Source of the DNA: Roseateles amylovorans
GTDB lineage: Bacteria; Pseudomonadota; Gammaproteobacteria; Burkholderiales; Burkholderiaceae_C
NCBI RefSeq assembly: GCF_025398155.2
Contig: NZ_CP104562.2
Location: 5,332,001-5,396,000, forward strand
DNA length: 64,000 nucleotides
Direction of reading: 5' to 3'
In this document: positions 45,461-53,793 of the stretch, piece after piece
How positions within the stretch are numbered: the first letter of the stretch is position 1
Layout: each line of letters starts with the position of its first letter
Notes under the pieces: model-generated
The model's input: the letters and a program-made list of their open reading frames with translations, nothing else
Database searches by the model: none
What the model was told of the DNA's origin: nothing
Translations under genes and position numbers: made by a program

Positions 45461-45979
45461 TCAGTCCCCTCGCAGGTCGAAGCTGAAGCGGCCGCGCTCG
45501 CCGTCGCCCTCGCCGTCGCGCTTGATCAGGCTCAGGCGCTGGCTGGGCGACACCGCGACCCGGGCGGCGGAGAACGCCGGCTCGATCGGGAGCTCGCGAC
45601 CGCCGCGGTCCACCAGCACCGCCAGCGTCACGCTGGCGGGGCGGCCGAAATCGAACAGCTCGTTGATCACCGCGCGCGTGGTGCGGCCGGTGTAGAGCAC
45701 GTCGTCGATCAGCAGGATGTGGCGACCGTTGATGTCGAAGGGAAGTTTGGTGTGGTCGGCGCTGGCATTCATGCCTTTGGAGCCGAAATCGTCGCGATGC
45801 AGTGCGCTGGAGATCACGCCGTGCTGGCCGGGGATCTTCAGGTCCTGCTGCAGCCGTTCGGCCAGCCAGGCACCGCCTGACCAGATGCCGACCAGTGCCG
45901 CGTCGGGTTGCATCAGGCGCTGCACGCCGCGCACGAGGTCGGCGTAGAGCGCTTCCGCGTCAAGTAGCAAGGTGGTCAT
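45461..45979 (-). CDS. pyrR: Bifunctional PyrR (pyr regulator / uracil phosphoribosyltransferase-like)
   Basis: 172 residues. The PRPP loop is LIDDVLYTGRTTRAVINELF (about 89-108); VGIWSGGAWLAERLQQDL and GVISSALHRDDF precede it. In Gram-positives PyrR attenuates pyr mRNA; in Gram-negative operons its regulatory role is less clear. The gene opens the pyr group and its stop is four bases before the pyrB ATG. The C-terminus ends with Asp/Gly/Glu-rich sequence (KRDGEGDGERGRF). Confidence 0.93.
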   Translation of the reverse strand: MTTLLLDAEALYADLVRGVQRLMQPDAALVGIWSGGAWLAERLQQDLKIPGQHGVISSALHRDDFGSKGMNASADHTKLPFDINGRHILLIDDVLYTGRTTRAVINELFDFGRPASVTLAVLVDRGGRELPIEPAFSAARVAVSPSQRLSLIKRDGEGDGERGRFSFDLRGD

Positions 45980-46081
45980 GTCAGCCCTTGTCGGATGGGT
46001 TCGTGGCCTGGGCGGCCCTGCAGGGGGACGTGTCCAGGCCCGTGGCGGCCGGGCACGGCAGCCGTGTCGACGTCGCGTTCA

Positions 46082-46504
46082 TCATGAATGTTCCCGAAAA
46101 AACTGTTCAAGGATCAGGGCCGCGCTGGCCGCATCCAGATCGCGCGCGCCGTGCGATTGGGCTTCGGCGCTGGTGTAGCGCTCATCCACCTCGACCACCG
46201 GCAGGCGATAGCGCCCCCGCAACTGGCCGGCGAACTTCAGCGCACGGGCAGTCATCTCATGCGGGGTGCCATCCGGATGGCGAGGGACGCCGATCACCAG
46301 CGCGTCGGGTTGCCATTCCTGGATCAATGCCGAGATCGCTGCCCAGCGGGCATCGCCCTGCTCGCTGACGGTGCGCAGTCCCCGCGCACTGCCCAGCAAC
46401 CGGTTGCCGGTCGCCACGCCGATGCGTTTCGTACCGAAATCGAATGCCAGGGGAGAAACAAAGGAAGCGGACGCGTCGGTGACCATGGGTCGAGCGGCCG
46501 TCAT
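46082..46504 (-). CDS. ruvX: Holliday junction resolvase-like RuvX (YqgF)
   Basis: 140 residues. LAFDFGTKRIGVATGNRLL is the first RNase H-like motif (catalytic Asp), VIGVPRHPDGTPHEMTARALKFAGQL the central part, and VVEVDERYTSAEAQ the second acidic motif. It processes 16S rRNA 5' ends and may resolve junctions. ATG 46504 is used; ATG 46486 is also possible. The upstream open frame to 46942 is made of repeat sequence and algH antisense frames. It lies in the algH-ruvX-pyrR-pyrB order known from proteobacteria. Confidence 0.93.
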   Translation of the reverse strand: MTAARPMVTDASASFVSPLAFDFGTKRIGVATGNRLLGSARGLRTVSEQGDARWAAISALIQEWQPDALVIGVPRHPDGTPHEMTARALKFAGQLRGRYRLPVVEVDERYTSAEAQSHGARDLDAASAALILEQFFREHS

Positions 46505-46522
46505 GCCCGCCGCGCGCCCTGT

Positions 46523-46706
46523 GGGGGCAGGAGCAAAGCGACTGGGGGGCCAGCCCGCCGCCGGGCCGCCCCAAGGCGGGCAGCGCCCCTCGGGGGCAGG
46601 AGCGCAGCGACTGGGGGGTTCAAGTCCGCCCGCCGCCGGGCCGCCCCAAGGCGGGCAGCGCCCCTCGGGGGCAGGAGCGCAGCGACTGGGGGGCTCAAGT
46701 CCTTCT
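46523..46706. repeat. Direct-repeat array between algH and ruvX
   Basis: GGGGGCAGGAGCGCAGCGAC followed by TGGGGGG occurs at 46523 (one base changed), 46592 and 46667, separated by 69 and 75 bases. Between them lies CCGCCGGGCCGCCCCAAGGC with GGGCAGCGCCCCTC. Units contain palindromic G/C words (for example GCCCCTCGGGGGC). No gene is visible. Confidence 0.9.
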
Positions 46707-47285
46707 TCATGCGTGGCCGGCCTCTTGGCTGAGCATGCGGGGATCGATGCCGAGCAAGGCCAGGGCCTTCTCGTACCGTTCCTCGATCGGGGTCTCGAAG
46801 ATGATGTCCGGCGCCGCATCCACGGTGATCCAGCCGTTGCGACCGATCTCCTCTTCCAACTGCCCCGCAGCCCAGCCGCTGTAGCCCAGGGTGACCAGCA
46901 CCCGCTTCGGGCCGGCGCCGCTGGACAGCGCTTCCAGCACATCCCGGCTGGTGGTCATCTCCAGCCCGCCGGGCACGGCCAGGGTGGCGTTGTAGTGATT
47001 GCCCTGCTCATCCAGCGGCTCATGCAGCACGAAACCGCGCTCGGTCTGGACCGGGCCGCCGAAGAACACCGGACGGGCCGCCATGGCCTCGTCGGACAGC
47101 TCCAGTTCGACCTTCTCGAACAGGTTGCCCAGGGTCAGCGAGATCGGCTTGTTGATCACCAGACCCAGCGCACCCTTCTCGTTGTGCTCGCAGAGATAGA
47201 TGACAGAACCGGCAAAGGCCTCATCCACCATGCCGGGCATGGCGATCAGGAACTGGTTGGTGAGGTCGATGCGTTCCTTGGACAT
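46707..47285 (-). CDS. algH: YqgE/AlgH family protein (UPF0301)
   Basis: 192 residues. LTNQFLIAMPGMVDEAFAGSVIYLCEHNEKGALGLVINKP is the family start, PVFFGGPVQTERGFVLH and LGYSGWAAGQLEEEIGRNGWITVDA are signature blocks. AlgH was linked to alginate control in Pseudomonas, but its biochemical role is unknown. ATG 47285 is 34 bp from the divergent photolyase gene. The repeat array separates it from ruvX. Confidence 0.96.
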   Translation of the reverse strand: MSKERIDLTNQFLIAMPGMVDEAFAGSVIYLCEHNEKGALGLVINKPISLTLGNLFEKVELELSDEAMAARPVFFGGPVQTERGFVLHEPLDEQGNHYNATLAVPGGLEMTTSRDVLEALSSGAGPKRVLVTLGYSGWAAGQLEEEIGRNGWITVDAAPDIIFETPIEERYEKALALLGIDPRMLSQEAGHA

Positions 47286-47319
47286 GGCGCGGATTCTATT
47301 TCACCGACACTTGCCCTCC

Positions 47320-48861
47320 ATGACGACTTCTCCTCCCACCGACGCGGAAACCGCCCTGGTCTGGTTCCGCCGCGACCTGCGCGTCGACGACCATGCCGCC
47401 CTCTTCCATGCGCTGAAGCGCCACCGCCGCGTGTTCTGTGCCTTCGTGCTGGACACCGACATCCTCGACCCCCTGCCCCGCGCCGACCGCCGCGTGGCCT
47501 TCATCCTCGAGGCGCTGCAGGTGCTGGACGACGACCTGGGCGCCCTGGCCGCCGGTGCGGGCCTGATCGTCCGCCACGGCCCCGCACGGACCGAAATCCC
47601 CACCCTGGCCGCCGCCCTAGGCGCCGGTGCCCTCTATTTCAACCATGACGACGAACCGGATGCGCTGCGCCGCGACGCCGAGGTCGGGGACACGCTGCGC
47701 GCCCGCGGCTTGCAGGTGAACAGCTTCAAAGACCATGTCGTCTTCGAGCGCTCCGAGGTGTTGACCGCGGTCGGCAAGCCGTATGGCGTGTTCACGCCCT
47801 ACAAGAACGCCTGGCTGCGGCAGGTCAACCCGTTCTTCCTCAGCAACTATCCGGTCGCCCGCTATGCCGACCGGCTGGCCCGCTTGCCGGACGCGCTGAA
47901 CGCGTTCCGGCCCACCGGACCGGGCCGGGTGACCGCCGATTTCGCACCGACACCCGGCCGACGTGTGCCCACCGAGTCGGACATCGGTTTCGAGCCGGTC
48001 GAACTGCCGACCCTGCTGGCCGAGGGCAGCCGCGGGGCGCAGCGCCTGTTCGACGACTTCCTGCGACGCATCGACCACTATGCCGACCGCCGGGACTTTC
48101 CCGCCGAGAAGGGCCCGAGCTACCTGAGCACCCATCTGCGCTTCGGGACGATCTCGATCCGGCAACTGGCACGCGAGGCCTGGGCCCGGGCGCAGGCCGG
48201 CGATCCGGGGTCGGCGACCTGGCTGTCCGAACTGATCTGGCGCGATTTCTACCACCAGGTGCTGCATCACCATCCCCGGGTGGTGAGCCACGCCTTCCGA
48301 CCGGAGTACGACCGGATCGCCTGGGCCAGCGGCCCGCAGGCGGATGCCGAGTTCGAGGCCTGGTGCCAGGGCCGCACCGGCTATCCGCTGGTGGATGCGG
48401 CGATGCTGCAGCTCAACCGCACCGGCTACATGCACAACCGGCTGCGCATGGTCACGGCCAGCTTCCTGATCAAGGACCTGGGCATCGACTGGCGCCGCGG
48501 CGAGGCCTACTTTGCCCAGCAACTGCTCGATTTCGATCTGGCGGCCAACAACGGCGGCTGGCAATGGGCGGCCTCCAGCGGCTGCGACGCGCAGCCCTAC
48601 TTCCGGATCTTCAATCCGGTGAACCAGAGCGAGAAGTTCGATCCGGAAGGCGCCTTCATCAAACGCTACCTGCCGCAACTGTCGCGCCTGCCGCCGAAGC
48701 TCATTCACGCCCCCTGGCTTGCACGTCCGGCGGAACTGCAGGCCTGCGGGGTGGGCCTGGGCCGGGACTATCCCCTCCCGATCGTGCGCCATGAGACGGC
48801 CCGCATGGCCACCATGGACCGCTATGCGGTGGTGAAGGATCGCGGGATTCCCGACGCCTGA
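47320..48861 (+). CDS. phrB: Deoxyribodipyrimidine photolyase (cryptochrome/photolyase family)
   Basis: 513 residues. The N-terminal antenna domain is VWFRRDLRVDDHAALFHALK. The FAD-binding helical domain has WLSELIWRDFYHQVLHHHP, TGYPLVDAAMLQLNRTGYMHNRLRMVTASFLIKDL and QWAASSGCDAQPYFRIFNPVNQSEKFD, typical of class I CPD photolyases. It uses blue light to split pyrimidine dimers. Start ATG 47320 (MTTSPPTDAE) is chosen over longer open frames that overlap algH. Confidence 0.96.
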   Translation: MTTSPPTDAETALVWFRRDLRVDDHAALFHALKRHRRVFCAFVLDTDILDPLPRADRRVAFILEALQVLDDDLGALAAGAGLIVRHGPARTEIPTLAAALGAGALYFNHDDEPDALRRDAEVGDTLRARGLQVNSFKDHVVFERSEVLTAVGKPYGVFTPYKNAWLRQVNPFFLSNYPVARYADRLARLPDALNAFRPTGPGRVTADFAPTPGRRVPTESDIGFEPVELPTLLAEGSRGAQRLFDDFLRRIDHYADRRDFPAEKGPSYLSTHLRFGTISIRQLAREAWARAQAGDPGSATWLSELIWRDFYHQVLHHHPRVVSHAFRPEYDRIAWASGPQADAEFEAWCQGRTGYPLVDAAMLQLNRTGYMHNRLRMVTASFLIKDLGIDWRRGEAYFAQQLLDFDLAANNGGWQWAASSGCDAQPYFRIFNPVNQSEKFDPEGAFIKRYLPQLSRLPPKLIHAPWLARPAELQACGVGLGRDYPLPIVRHETARMATMDRYAVVKDRGIPDA

Positions 48862-48893
48862 GCCGTCGGCCAGGCTCGCGGCTCGAGGCTCAC

Positions 48894-48914
48894 GCGTCGC
48901 GCGTCGCGCGTCGC
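48894..48914. repeat. (GCGTCGC)3 heptanucleotide repeat between phrB and the SCPU gene
   Basis: Three perfect 7-bp units fill the convergent gap and end at the first base of the SCPU stop codon (minus strand). Confidence 0.85.
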
Positions 48915-49516
48915 TACAAATAGGTCACGGTGACGGTGACGCTGTCGGTGTAGACCCCGGGGGCGGCGGTGAGCTGCCGCCCGGGAATCCGACCATAGAC
49001 GGTGTAGGACAGGCCGGGCGACAGACCCAGCAGATCCAGCGTCAGCGAGCCGGACACCAGCACCGTGGACGCATTGCCGTCGCCCCAGACCGAGGTGTAG
49101 GCGGCATTCGAATAGAGGTTGTAGCTCAGCTGATAGGTGCTGAAGGCCAGCCGCCGATTCGAGGCACTGGTGCCGCCGCCCTTGCCCAGTTCGATGGTGA
49201 AGGGAATCAACAGCCCCGCCACGCCACTGCACTTGACCGTCACCGAGCCGGTGGTGTCGGTGTTGCCGAACGCCAGCGGGTTGTAATTGCCGAACAGCAG
49301 ATTGGTGGTGGTGGCGGTGCAACTGCAAACCGCCGGCAGACACAGCGCCTGCGCCGCCGAGGCGCCGACCACCAGCGCCGCGCCGACCAGGAGTCGTCGC
49401 CCATCGAGACGCCCATCGAGTCGCCAGCCGGGACGCCTGCCCGGGGGGATCGGCACCCCACGTGGCGGTCTTCCCTCCGCCTCCGGAGCGATGAGAAGGG
49501 AGGGGGAACGCATCAT
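48914..49516 (-). CDS. SCPU-domain (spore coat U-like) pilus subunit
   Basis: 200 residues. An Arg/Pro-rich N-terminus (MMRSPSLLIAPEAEGRPP) precedes a hydrophobic stretch (LLVGAALVVGASAAQALC), a likely signal peptide with an unusually long n-region, then the SCPU domain: LLFGNYNPLAFGNTDTTGSVTVKCSG, TSVWGDGNAST and the C-terminal strand PGVYTDSVTVTVTYL used for donor-strand complementation. SCPU subunits form the fibre of archaic-type chaperone-usher pili. ATG 49516 overlaps the usher stop as ATGA, with AAGGAG upstream. ATG 49513 is immediately adjacent. Confidence 0.85.
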   Translation of the reverse strand: MMRSPSLLIAPEAEGRPPRGVPIPPGRRPGWRLDGRLDGRRLLVGAALVVGASAAQALCLPAVCSCTATTTNLLFGNYNPLAFGNTDTTGSVTVKCSGVAGLLIPFTIELGKGGGTSASNRRLAFSTYQLSYNLYSNAAYTSVWGDGNASTVLVSGSLTLDLLGLSPGLSYTVYGRIPGRQLTAAPGVYTDSVTVTVTYL

Positions 49517-52281
49517 GTCGTCTCCTTGAAAACGGCCGCGACCGGCAGCGCGACGGGCGGTATGGGTACGGGTACGGGTGCGGGTGCGGGTGCGGGTGCG
49601 GGTGAATGCGTGGGCGCTGACGCAGAAACGAAGATCGTGGACGGTTTCCACTGCAATGGCGATAACCGTGTCGTCCGCGTGCTCAGCGATGGCACCGATG
49701 TCATCGAAGTCGTCGGTCGCTTCATATTTGGCAAGGGTGCCGGCGCAGGTGGCGGTGGCGGTGGCGGTGGCGGTGGCGGTGGCGGTGCAGGTGCAGGTGC
49801 AGGTGCAGGTGCGGATGCGGGTGCGGGTGCGGGTGCGGGTGCAGGTGCAGGTGCCGGCGTCCGCGTCGCGCTGAGGCAGATCCGCGTTCCCAGGTCCGGC
49901 AGCTCGATCACATCGCGCGGCAGGGTCACGGTGATCCGGCAGGACCCATCGGCCCCTCGCGCCTCGATGTGATTGACCTCGCCGGCGCCGCCGACCAGGC
50001 CGGTGATGAAGGCCTTGCCCTCCATGCCCACCGGGAAGCTGCGGCTGGCACCCACCACCTGGAGCTCCGTGCCGGGCGGCAGCGGCTCGCCTTGTTCGTC
50101 GACCACGCGGAAGGTCGCCGTCAGGCTGTGCTGGATCGGGAAGCGGATCAAGGCCGCGCTGCGGGCCGCGGGGGTGACTTGCAGCTCCAGGGTCTCGATC
50201 TCGGCATCCAGCGGCAGATCGTCCGCCACCACGCCGACCCGGTTGACCTGATAGCCCCGCAGCGCCGGCAGGAAGGCCCGGCCTTGCGCATCGGTGCGAC
50301 CCACGAGCTGGTTGTCGTGCATGACACCCACACCGGGCTGGTCGCCGACCTGCACCACGGCGAACCCGCCGTCGATGCGCCGGCTGGCATAGACGTCGCC
50401 CGCCATCCAAGCGAGCCCGCCCGAGGCGCCCGCACGCACATCGGTGCGACCGGAGAGCCGCGCCACGCCCCCGTTGAGCGCCACCCGGTTGTTCTGCCAT
50501 TGCGCCTGTGCCTGCTGACGCCCGCCGGACTCCGCCAGCAGCTGATAGCCCAGTCCGGCGCCTACCGGGGGGTTGTCCTGCAACTGCGTCTGCCACACAT
50601 CGCGCGAGGTCTGCCCGCCGCCCCGTTGACCCTGCCAGGCGGACGACAGGCTGCGGTGGTCGTCCAGCAGCAGGCTCCAGAAGACCGACATCGCGGTGCC
50701 GCCTCCGCCCCCCACCTTCAGCGCGGACAGCCCCACATAGCCCCAGCGCCCCAGCGGCCTGCCGGCATTGAAGGACCACAGCCGGGACGACGGCAGCGTG
50801 GGCTGCCCCGCCACCAGCGCACGCTGCGGCGAGCCCTGGTGCACCACGCCCAGGCCCAGCCCCCATTGCTTCCATTGGGTGCCCACGGAAGCCGACACGC
50901 TCCATCGCGGCGACACCGGCTGACCCAGCTGAACAAAACCGCGACTGGCCCGCCGCAGTTGCATGCCGCCGCTCCAGTCCATGCCCTGACGCTCCAGCCC
51001 GACCGCAGCCAACCAGCCCCGTCGAGCGGCAGGATCGTCGCTGCGGCTGGCCACGCCAGACAGATTCACCGTGCCGAGATCGCGCACCAGCCACAGTCCC
51101 GAGGCGCCGACGGCTTGCTGCGTGCGACTGAGCTCGCTGCGCCACTCCTGGGTGAAGCGATCGGTCACACCCTGCCGCCAAGTGCCCAGGCCGACCGCGC
51201 GCCCGTATCGGTTGCTGTCCAGGCCGTAGTTCTGCCGCAGCCAGCCCAGCTCGACGCTGTGCGCCACCAGCCCCGGCTTGAGCAGCGACGGACTGATGTA
51301 GTAGGGCTGGGTGACCACCTGCTCGCGGCCCAGCAGGTCCCGCACCACGGTGCGGATCTCTCCCTGGCCGGTGACCAGCGGCAGGTCGGTGATGTCGAAC
51401 GGCCCGGACTGCACCCGGCCCTGCAGGCGCTGGCTGTTGTTGACGAACACATCCACCGTCGACGGCAGCGCCGCCTCGCCCTTGAGCGTGGGCAGCGGGA
51501 AACTCAGGAAGCCCGGCCGCAAGGAGAAATCAGTGCTCCATTGCAGCCCGCCCAGACGCATCGCCCGGCCCCAGGTGCCGGGCTGGGAAATGCTGTCGCC
51601 CAGGCGCAGGCTGGTCAGGTGTTCGGGCCGGTCCATCGTCCAACGGGTGTCCAGCCGCACCCAGCCGCCATCGCTGCGATAGAGCTGCTGATGCTGCACA
51701 TCGCCGGCCGGGGTCAGTCCGCCGAATTCCATCAGCCCGTCGAAGGTGCCCTGCCCGCCCAGACGCCGCTGCCACTGCAGGTCGTAATTGGCGAACAGGC
51801 CAAGCTGCGATGGCAGCGTCACCCGCGTGACCGCACGCGCCAGTTCCAGTTGCTGATCGGAAAACGCCTGCGGCGGCGCATTGATCACCAGGGTCTGGCT
51901 GAGCTCCTCGATCTCCCAGCGCAGCACCTCGGCCGGACCGTCGCCCAGGATCATGTGCAACTCGCCGTCGATCATCCGGGGCGCGCGCGCGGGCGGACGG
52001 AACTTGAGCTCCTCCCACAGGGCCTGCGGCATCGCGAGGCCTTCGGGCAGGCGCACCGCGCGCACCGTCTGCGGCTGTGCCACGCCGTTGATGCGCAGCC
52101 CCAGCAACAAGGTCTCGCCGAAGCGCGGCGGCTGCGCAGCGGCGCGCTCGGCGGCGAGACGCTCCAGCGCGCGCTGAAGCGCCTCGGGCGTCGAGGGGGG
52201 CGCGCTCTGGGCTGCGGCCGCCCAGGGGACGGTCAGCAGCCACAGGCCGATCTCACTTCTCCGAGTTGCCCAGCGCCACAT
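49513..52281 (-). CDS. Fimbrial outer-membrane usher with extended, repeat-derived C-terminus
   Basis: 922 residues. It starts with a signal (LWLLTVPWAAAAQS). The N-domain has FGETLLLGLRINGVAQPQTVRAVRLPEG, and the barrel region ALPSTVDVFVNNSQRLQGRVQSGPFDITDLPLVTGQGEIRTVVRDLLGREQ with YYISPSLLKPG. The plug/C-domain includes GRAFLPALRGYQVNRVGV. The usual end is near ITVTLPRDVIELPDLGTRICLS (about 820). After it come Ala-Pro dipeptides, a Pro run and a 40-residue unique segment, then Ala/Pro/Val repeats: about 100 residues encoded by microsatellites. Usher function is expected; the tail is anomalous. Confidence 0.87.
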   Translation of the reverse strand: MWRWATRRSEIGLWLLTVPWAAAAQSAPPSTPEALQRALERLAAERAAAQPPRFGETLLLGLRINGVAQPQTVRAVRLPEGLAMPQALWEELKFRPPARAPRMIDGELHMILGDGPAEVLRWEIEELSQTLVINAPPQAFSDQQLELARAVTRVTLPSQLGLFANYDLQWQRRLGGQGTFDGLMEFGGLTPAGDVQHQQLYRSDGGWVRLDTRWTMDRPEHLTSLRLGDSISQPGTWGRAMRLGGLQWSTDFSLRPGFLSFPLPTLKGEAALPSTVDVFVNNSQRLQGRVQSGPFDITDLPLVTGQGEIRTVVRDLLGREQVVTQPYYISPSLLKPGLVAHSVELGWLRQNYGLDSNRYGRAVGLGTWRQGVTDRFTQEWRSELSRTQQAVGASGLWLVRDLGTVNLSGVASRSDDPAARRGWLAAVGLERQGMDWSGGMQLRRASRGFVQLGQPVSPRWSVSASVGTQWKQWGLGLGVVHQGSPQRALVAGQPTLPSSRLWSFNAGRPLGRWGYVGLSALKVGGGGGTAMSVFWSLLLDDHRSLSSAWQGQRGGGQTSRDVWQTQLQDNPPVGAGLGYQLLAESGGRQQAQAQWQNNRVALNGGVARLSGRTDVRAGASGGLAWMAGDVYASRRIDGGFAVVQVGDQPGVGVMHDNQLVGRTDAQGRAFLPALRGYQVNRVGVVADDLPLDAEIETLELQVTPAARSAALIRFPIQHSLTATFRVVDEQGEPLPPGTELQVVGASRSFPVGMEGKAFITGLVGGAGEVNHIEARGADGSCRITVTLPRDVIELPDLGTRICLSATRTPAPAPAPAPAPAPASAPAPAPAPAPPPPPPPPPPPPPAPAPLPNMKRPTTSMTSVPSLSTRTTRLSPLQWKPSTIFVSASAPTHSPAPAPAPAPVPVPIPPVALPVAAVFKETT
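49564..49862. repeat. Two hexanucleotide microsatellites flanking a unique island in the usher 3' end
   Basis: GGGTAC/GGGTGC units run 49564-49605. A unique stretch of about 140 bases follows, then GCAGGT, GGCGGT and GCGGGT units run 49745-49862. All units are 6 bp, so copy-number change keeps the frame. Confidence 0.92.
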
Positions 52282-53206
52282 GCTGCAGCCCTTGGTCGGT
52301 CAGGACCTGAAGACTGCTGGGCGGACTGGCCGGCGTCTGCAGCCGGAAGGTGCGTTGCTCGCCGGGGAAGATCACGCTCTGGGCGCCCTGCACCGCCAGG
52401 ACCTTGGTGTCACCGCCATTGCCGGCCAGGCGCAGTTCCGCCACCTTGAGGTGCACATTGCCGCTGTTGGTGACAGTGGCCACCGTCTCGCCGTTGGCCG
52501 CGCGCTGCACCTGCCAGGCTTCGGCGCGCCGCACGGTGTTGGGCGCCACATAGACCGGCACCCGCAGCGCCACCAGCACCCGCACCGCGCCGGTGACCCG
52601 CGTGCCGTCATTGGCGCGCGGCACCGGCACCTCGCGCAGCACCATGCGGTAGGTGGCCTCGTTCTCGAGGTCGGGCCGTCGCCTCAGGCCCACCCGCAGC
52701 ACCTGCACCTGGCCGGGCTGCAGGGTGAAGATCGGCGGATTCACCAGCAGCTCGTTGGTCGGTGCGTCCACGTCCTGACCGTTCTGCCGCGTCCAGGCGA
52801 TGCCCTCGGCCTGCATGGTCACCGACTCGGTGCCGTTGTTCTGCACCTGCACCGTGGCCCGGTCGTTCAGCCGATCCAGCCGCACATTGACCGGCATGAT
52901 GCTCACATCGGCCGCACGGGCCGGCGTGCCGACACCCCAGGCCACAACCGCCAGCAACGCCGCGACGACCCGATGAAGCAGGGGCAGACGGGGACCGGTC
53001 GGCTTCTCCAGCAACCGGGACGGCTTGGGGGCCATGGCGCATCGCACGCGCCACCGCAGGTTGGCGTGACGAGCGAGGGCGCCGATCGCGCGGTGTGCCG
53101 CGTGACGGCCGACGCCCTTCACTGCGGCGAGTACGGTGCGGCCGATCGCCACGGCCAAGGGCCACGGGCCCGGAGACCCTCTCGATGCCTGGTTCGTCGT
53201 CATCAT
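52253..53206 (-). CDS. Periplasmic pilus chaperone (PapD-like)
   Basis: 317 residues. The PapD-like Ig domains begin after AVVAWGVGTPARA, a signal cleavage site. Domain 1 has DVSIMPVNVRLDRLNDRATVQVQNNG, and NELLVNPPIFTLQPGQVQVLRVGLRR is the G1-F1 loop/strand used to hold subunits; EATYRMVLREVPVP follows. The N-terminal 57 residues before MAPKPSRLLEK are atypical. ATG 53206 has GGGAG nearby; ATG 53035 would give a normal signal peptide and is an equally good start. It overlaps the usher start by 29 bp. Confidence 0.85.
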   Translation of the reverse strand: MMTTNQASRGSPGPWPLAVAIGRTVLAAVKGVGRHAAHRAIGALARHANLRWRVRCAMAPKPSRLLEKPTGPRLPLLHRVVAALLAVVAWGVGTPARAADVSIMPVNVRLDRLNDRATVQVQNNGTESVTMQAEGIAWTRQNGQDVDAPTNELLVNPPIFTLQPGQVQVLRVGLRRRPDLENEATYRMVLREVPVPRANDGTRVTGAVRVLVALRVPVYVAPNTVRRAEAWQVQRAANGETVATVTNSGNVHLKVAELRLAGNGGDTKVLAVQGAQSVIFPGEQRTFRLQTPASPPSSLQVLTDQGLQHVALGNSEK

Positions 53207-53268
53207 GCGCTCCCTGTTGTTGAACGTCGGTGCCGCTGGCGGCGGACGATCCCGTCGACGTTCGCGCT

Positions 53269-53787
53269 TCAATAACTCACCGTGACCGTCACCGTGTCGG
53301 TGTAGAGGCCTGGCACCGCGCCGGTCAGGCTGGGCAGGTTGCCGTAGATCGTCAAGGTCTGGACACCGCCGGTGCCGGTGCCGCTGTAGACCGAGCTGCC
53401 GGCGGTGCCGTCACCCCACAACGTGGTGAGGCCGGCATTGAGATAGAGCTGATAGCCGATCGTGTAGGCGCCGTTCTTCAGCACCCGCCCGGCGAAATTG
53501 GATCCGCCGCCGGTGTTGGTGCCGGCATTCAGCGCGACGCTGTACGGGGTGGCGGCGGTGCACTGCACCGTCAGGCTGGTGCTGGACGCCACCGCCCCGC
53601 CACCCACCGGATTGATCGTGCTGCCGAAGTTCAGCGTGTTGCCATTGACCGAACACGCGCTGACCACCGTGGTGCTGGCGTTCATCGTGTTGCTGGCCGT
53701 GCCGGCGCTCGCCGACGGCGCCGCCACAACCATGACCATGACCACGACCACGCCCGTGGTCAGCAGCAGCGCGGCGGCCCGGGCCAT
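53269..53787 (-). CDS. SCPU-domain major pilus subunit
   Basis: 172 residues. The signal peptide MARAAALLLTTGVVVVMVMV ends near PSASA. The SCPU domain has STTVVSACSVNGNTLNFGSTINPVGGGAV, LTVQCTAATPYSVALNAGTN, TTLWGDGTAGS and the donor strand VPGLYTDTVTVTVSY. It is likely the main fibre subunit of the chaperone-usher pilus. It is the first gene of the pilus set on the minus strand, 62 bp before the chaperone, and six bases after the receiver/GGDEF gene ends. Confidence 0.9.
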   Translation of the reverse strand: MARAAALLLTTGVVVVMVMVVAAPSASAGTASNTMNASTTVVSACSVNGNTLNFGSTINPVGGGAVASSTSLTVQCTAATPYSVALNAGTNTGGGSNFAGRVLKNGAYTIGYQLYLNAGLTTLWGDGTAGSSVYSGTGTGGVQTLTIYGNLPSLTGAVPGLYTDTVTVTVSY

Positions 53788-53793
53788 GCGTGT

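Noticed and set aside
49526..49972. Plus-strand 148-codon Gly/Ala-rich open frame
   Set aside because: Mostly the microsatellites read on the other strand; the island's protein-like look is recorded as a finding but the frame lacks a start signal.
48914..51181. 755-codon open frame joining the SCPU gene to an upstream out-of-frame extension
   Set aside because: The upstream part is the usher in another frame plus the microsatellite; the SCPU domain has its own start with a good ribosome-binding site.
49969..52449. 826-codon plus-strand open frame
   Set aside because: Shadow of the usher gene; high His/Gln/Arg content and no domain.
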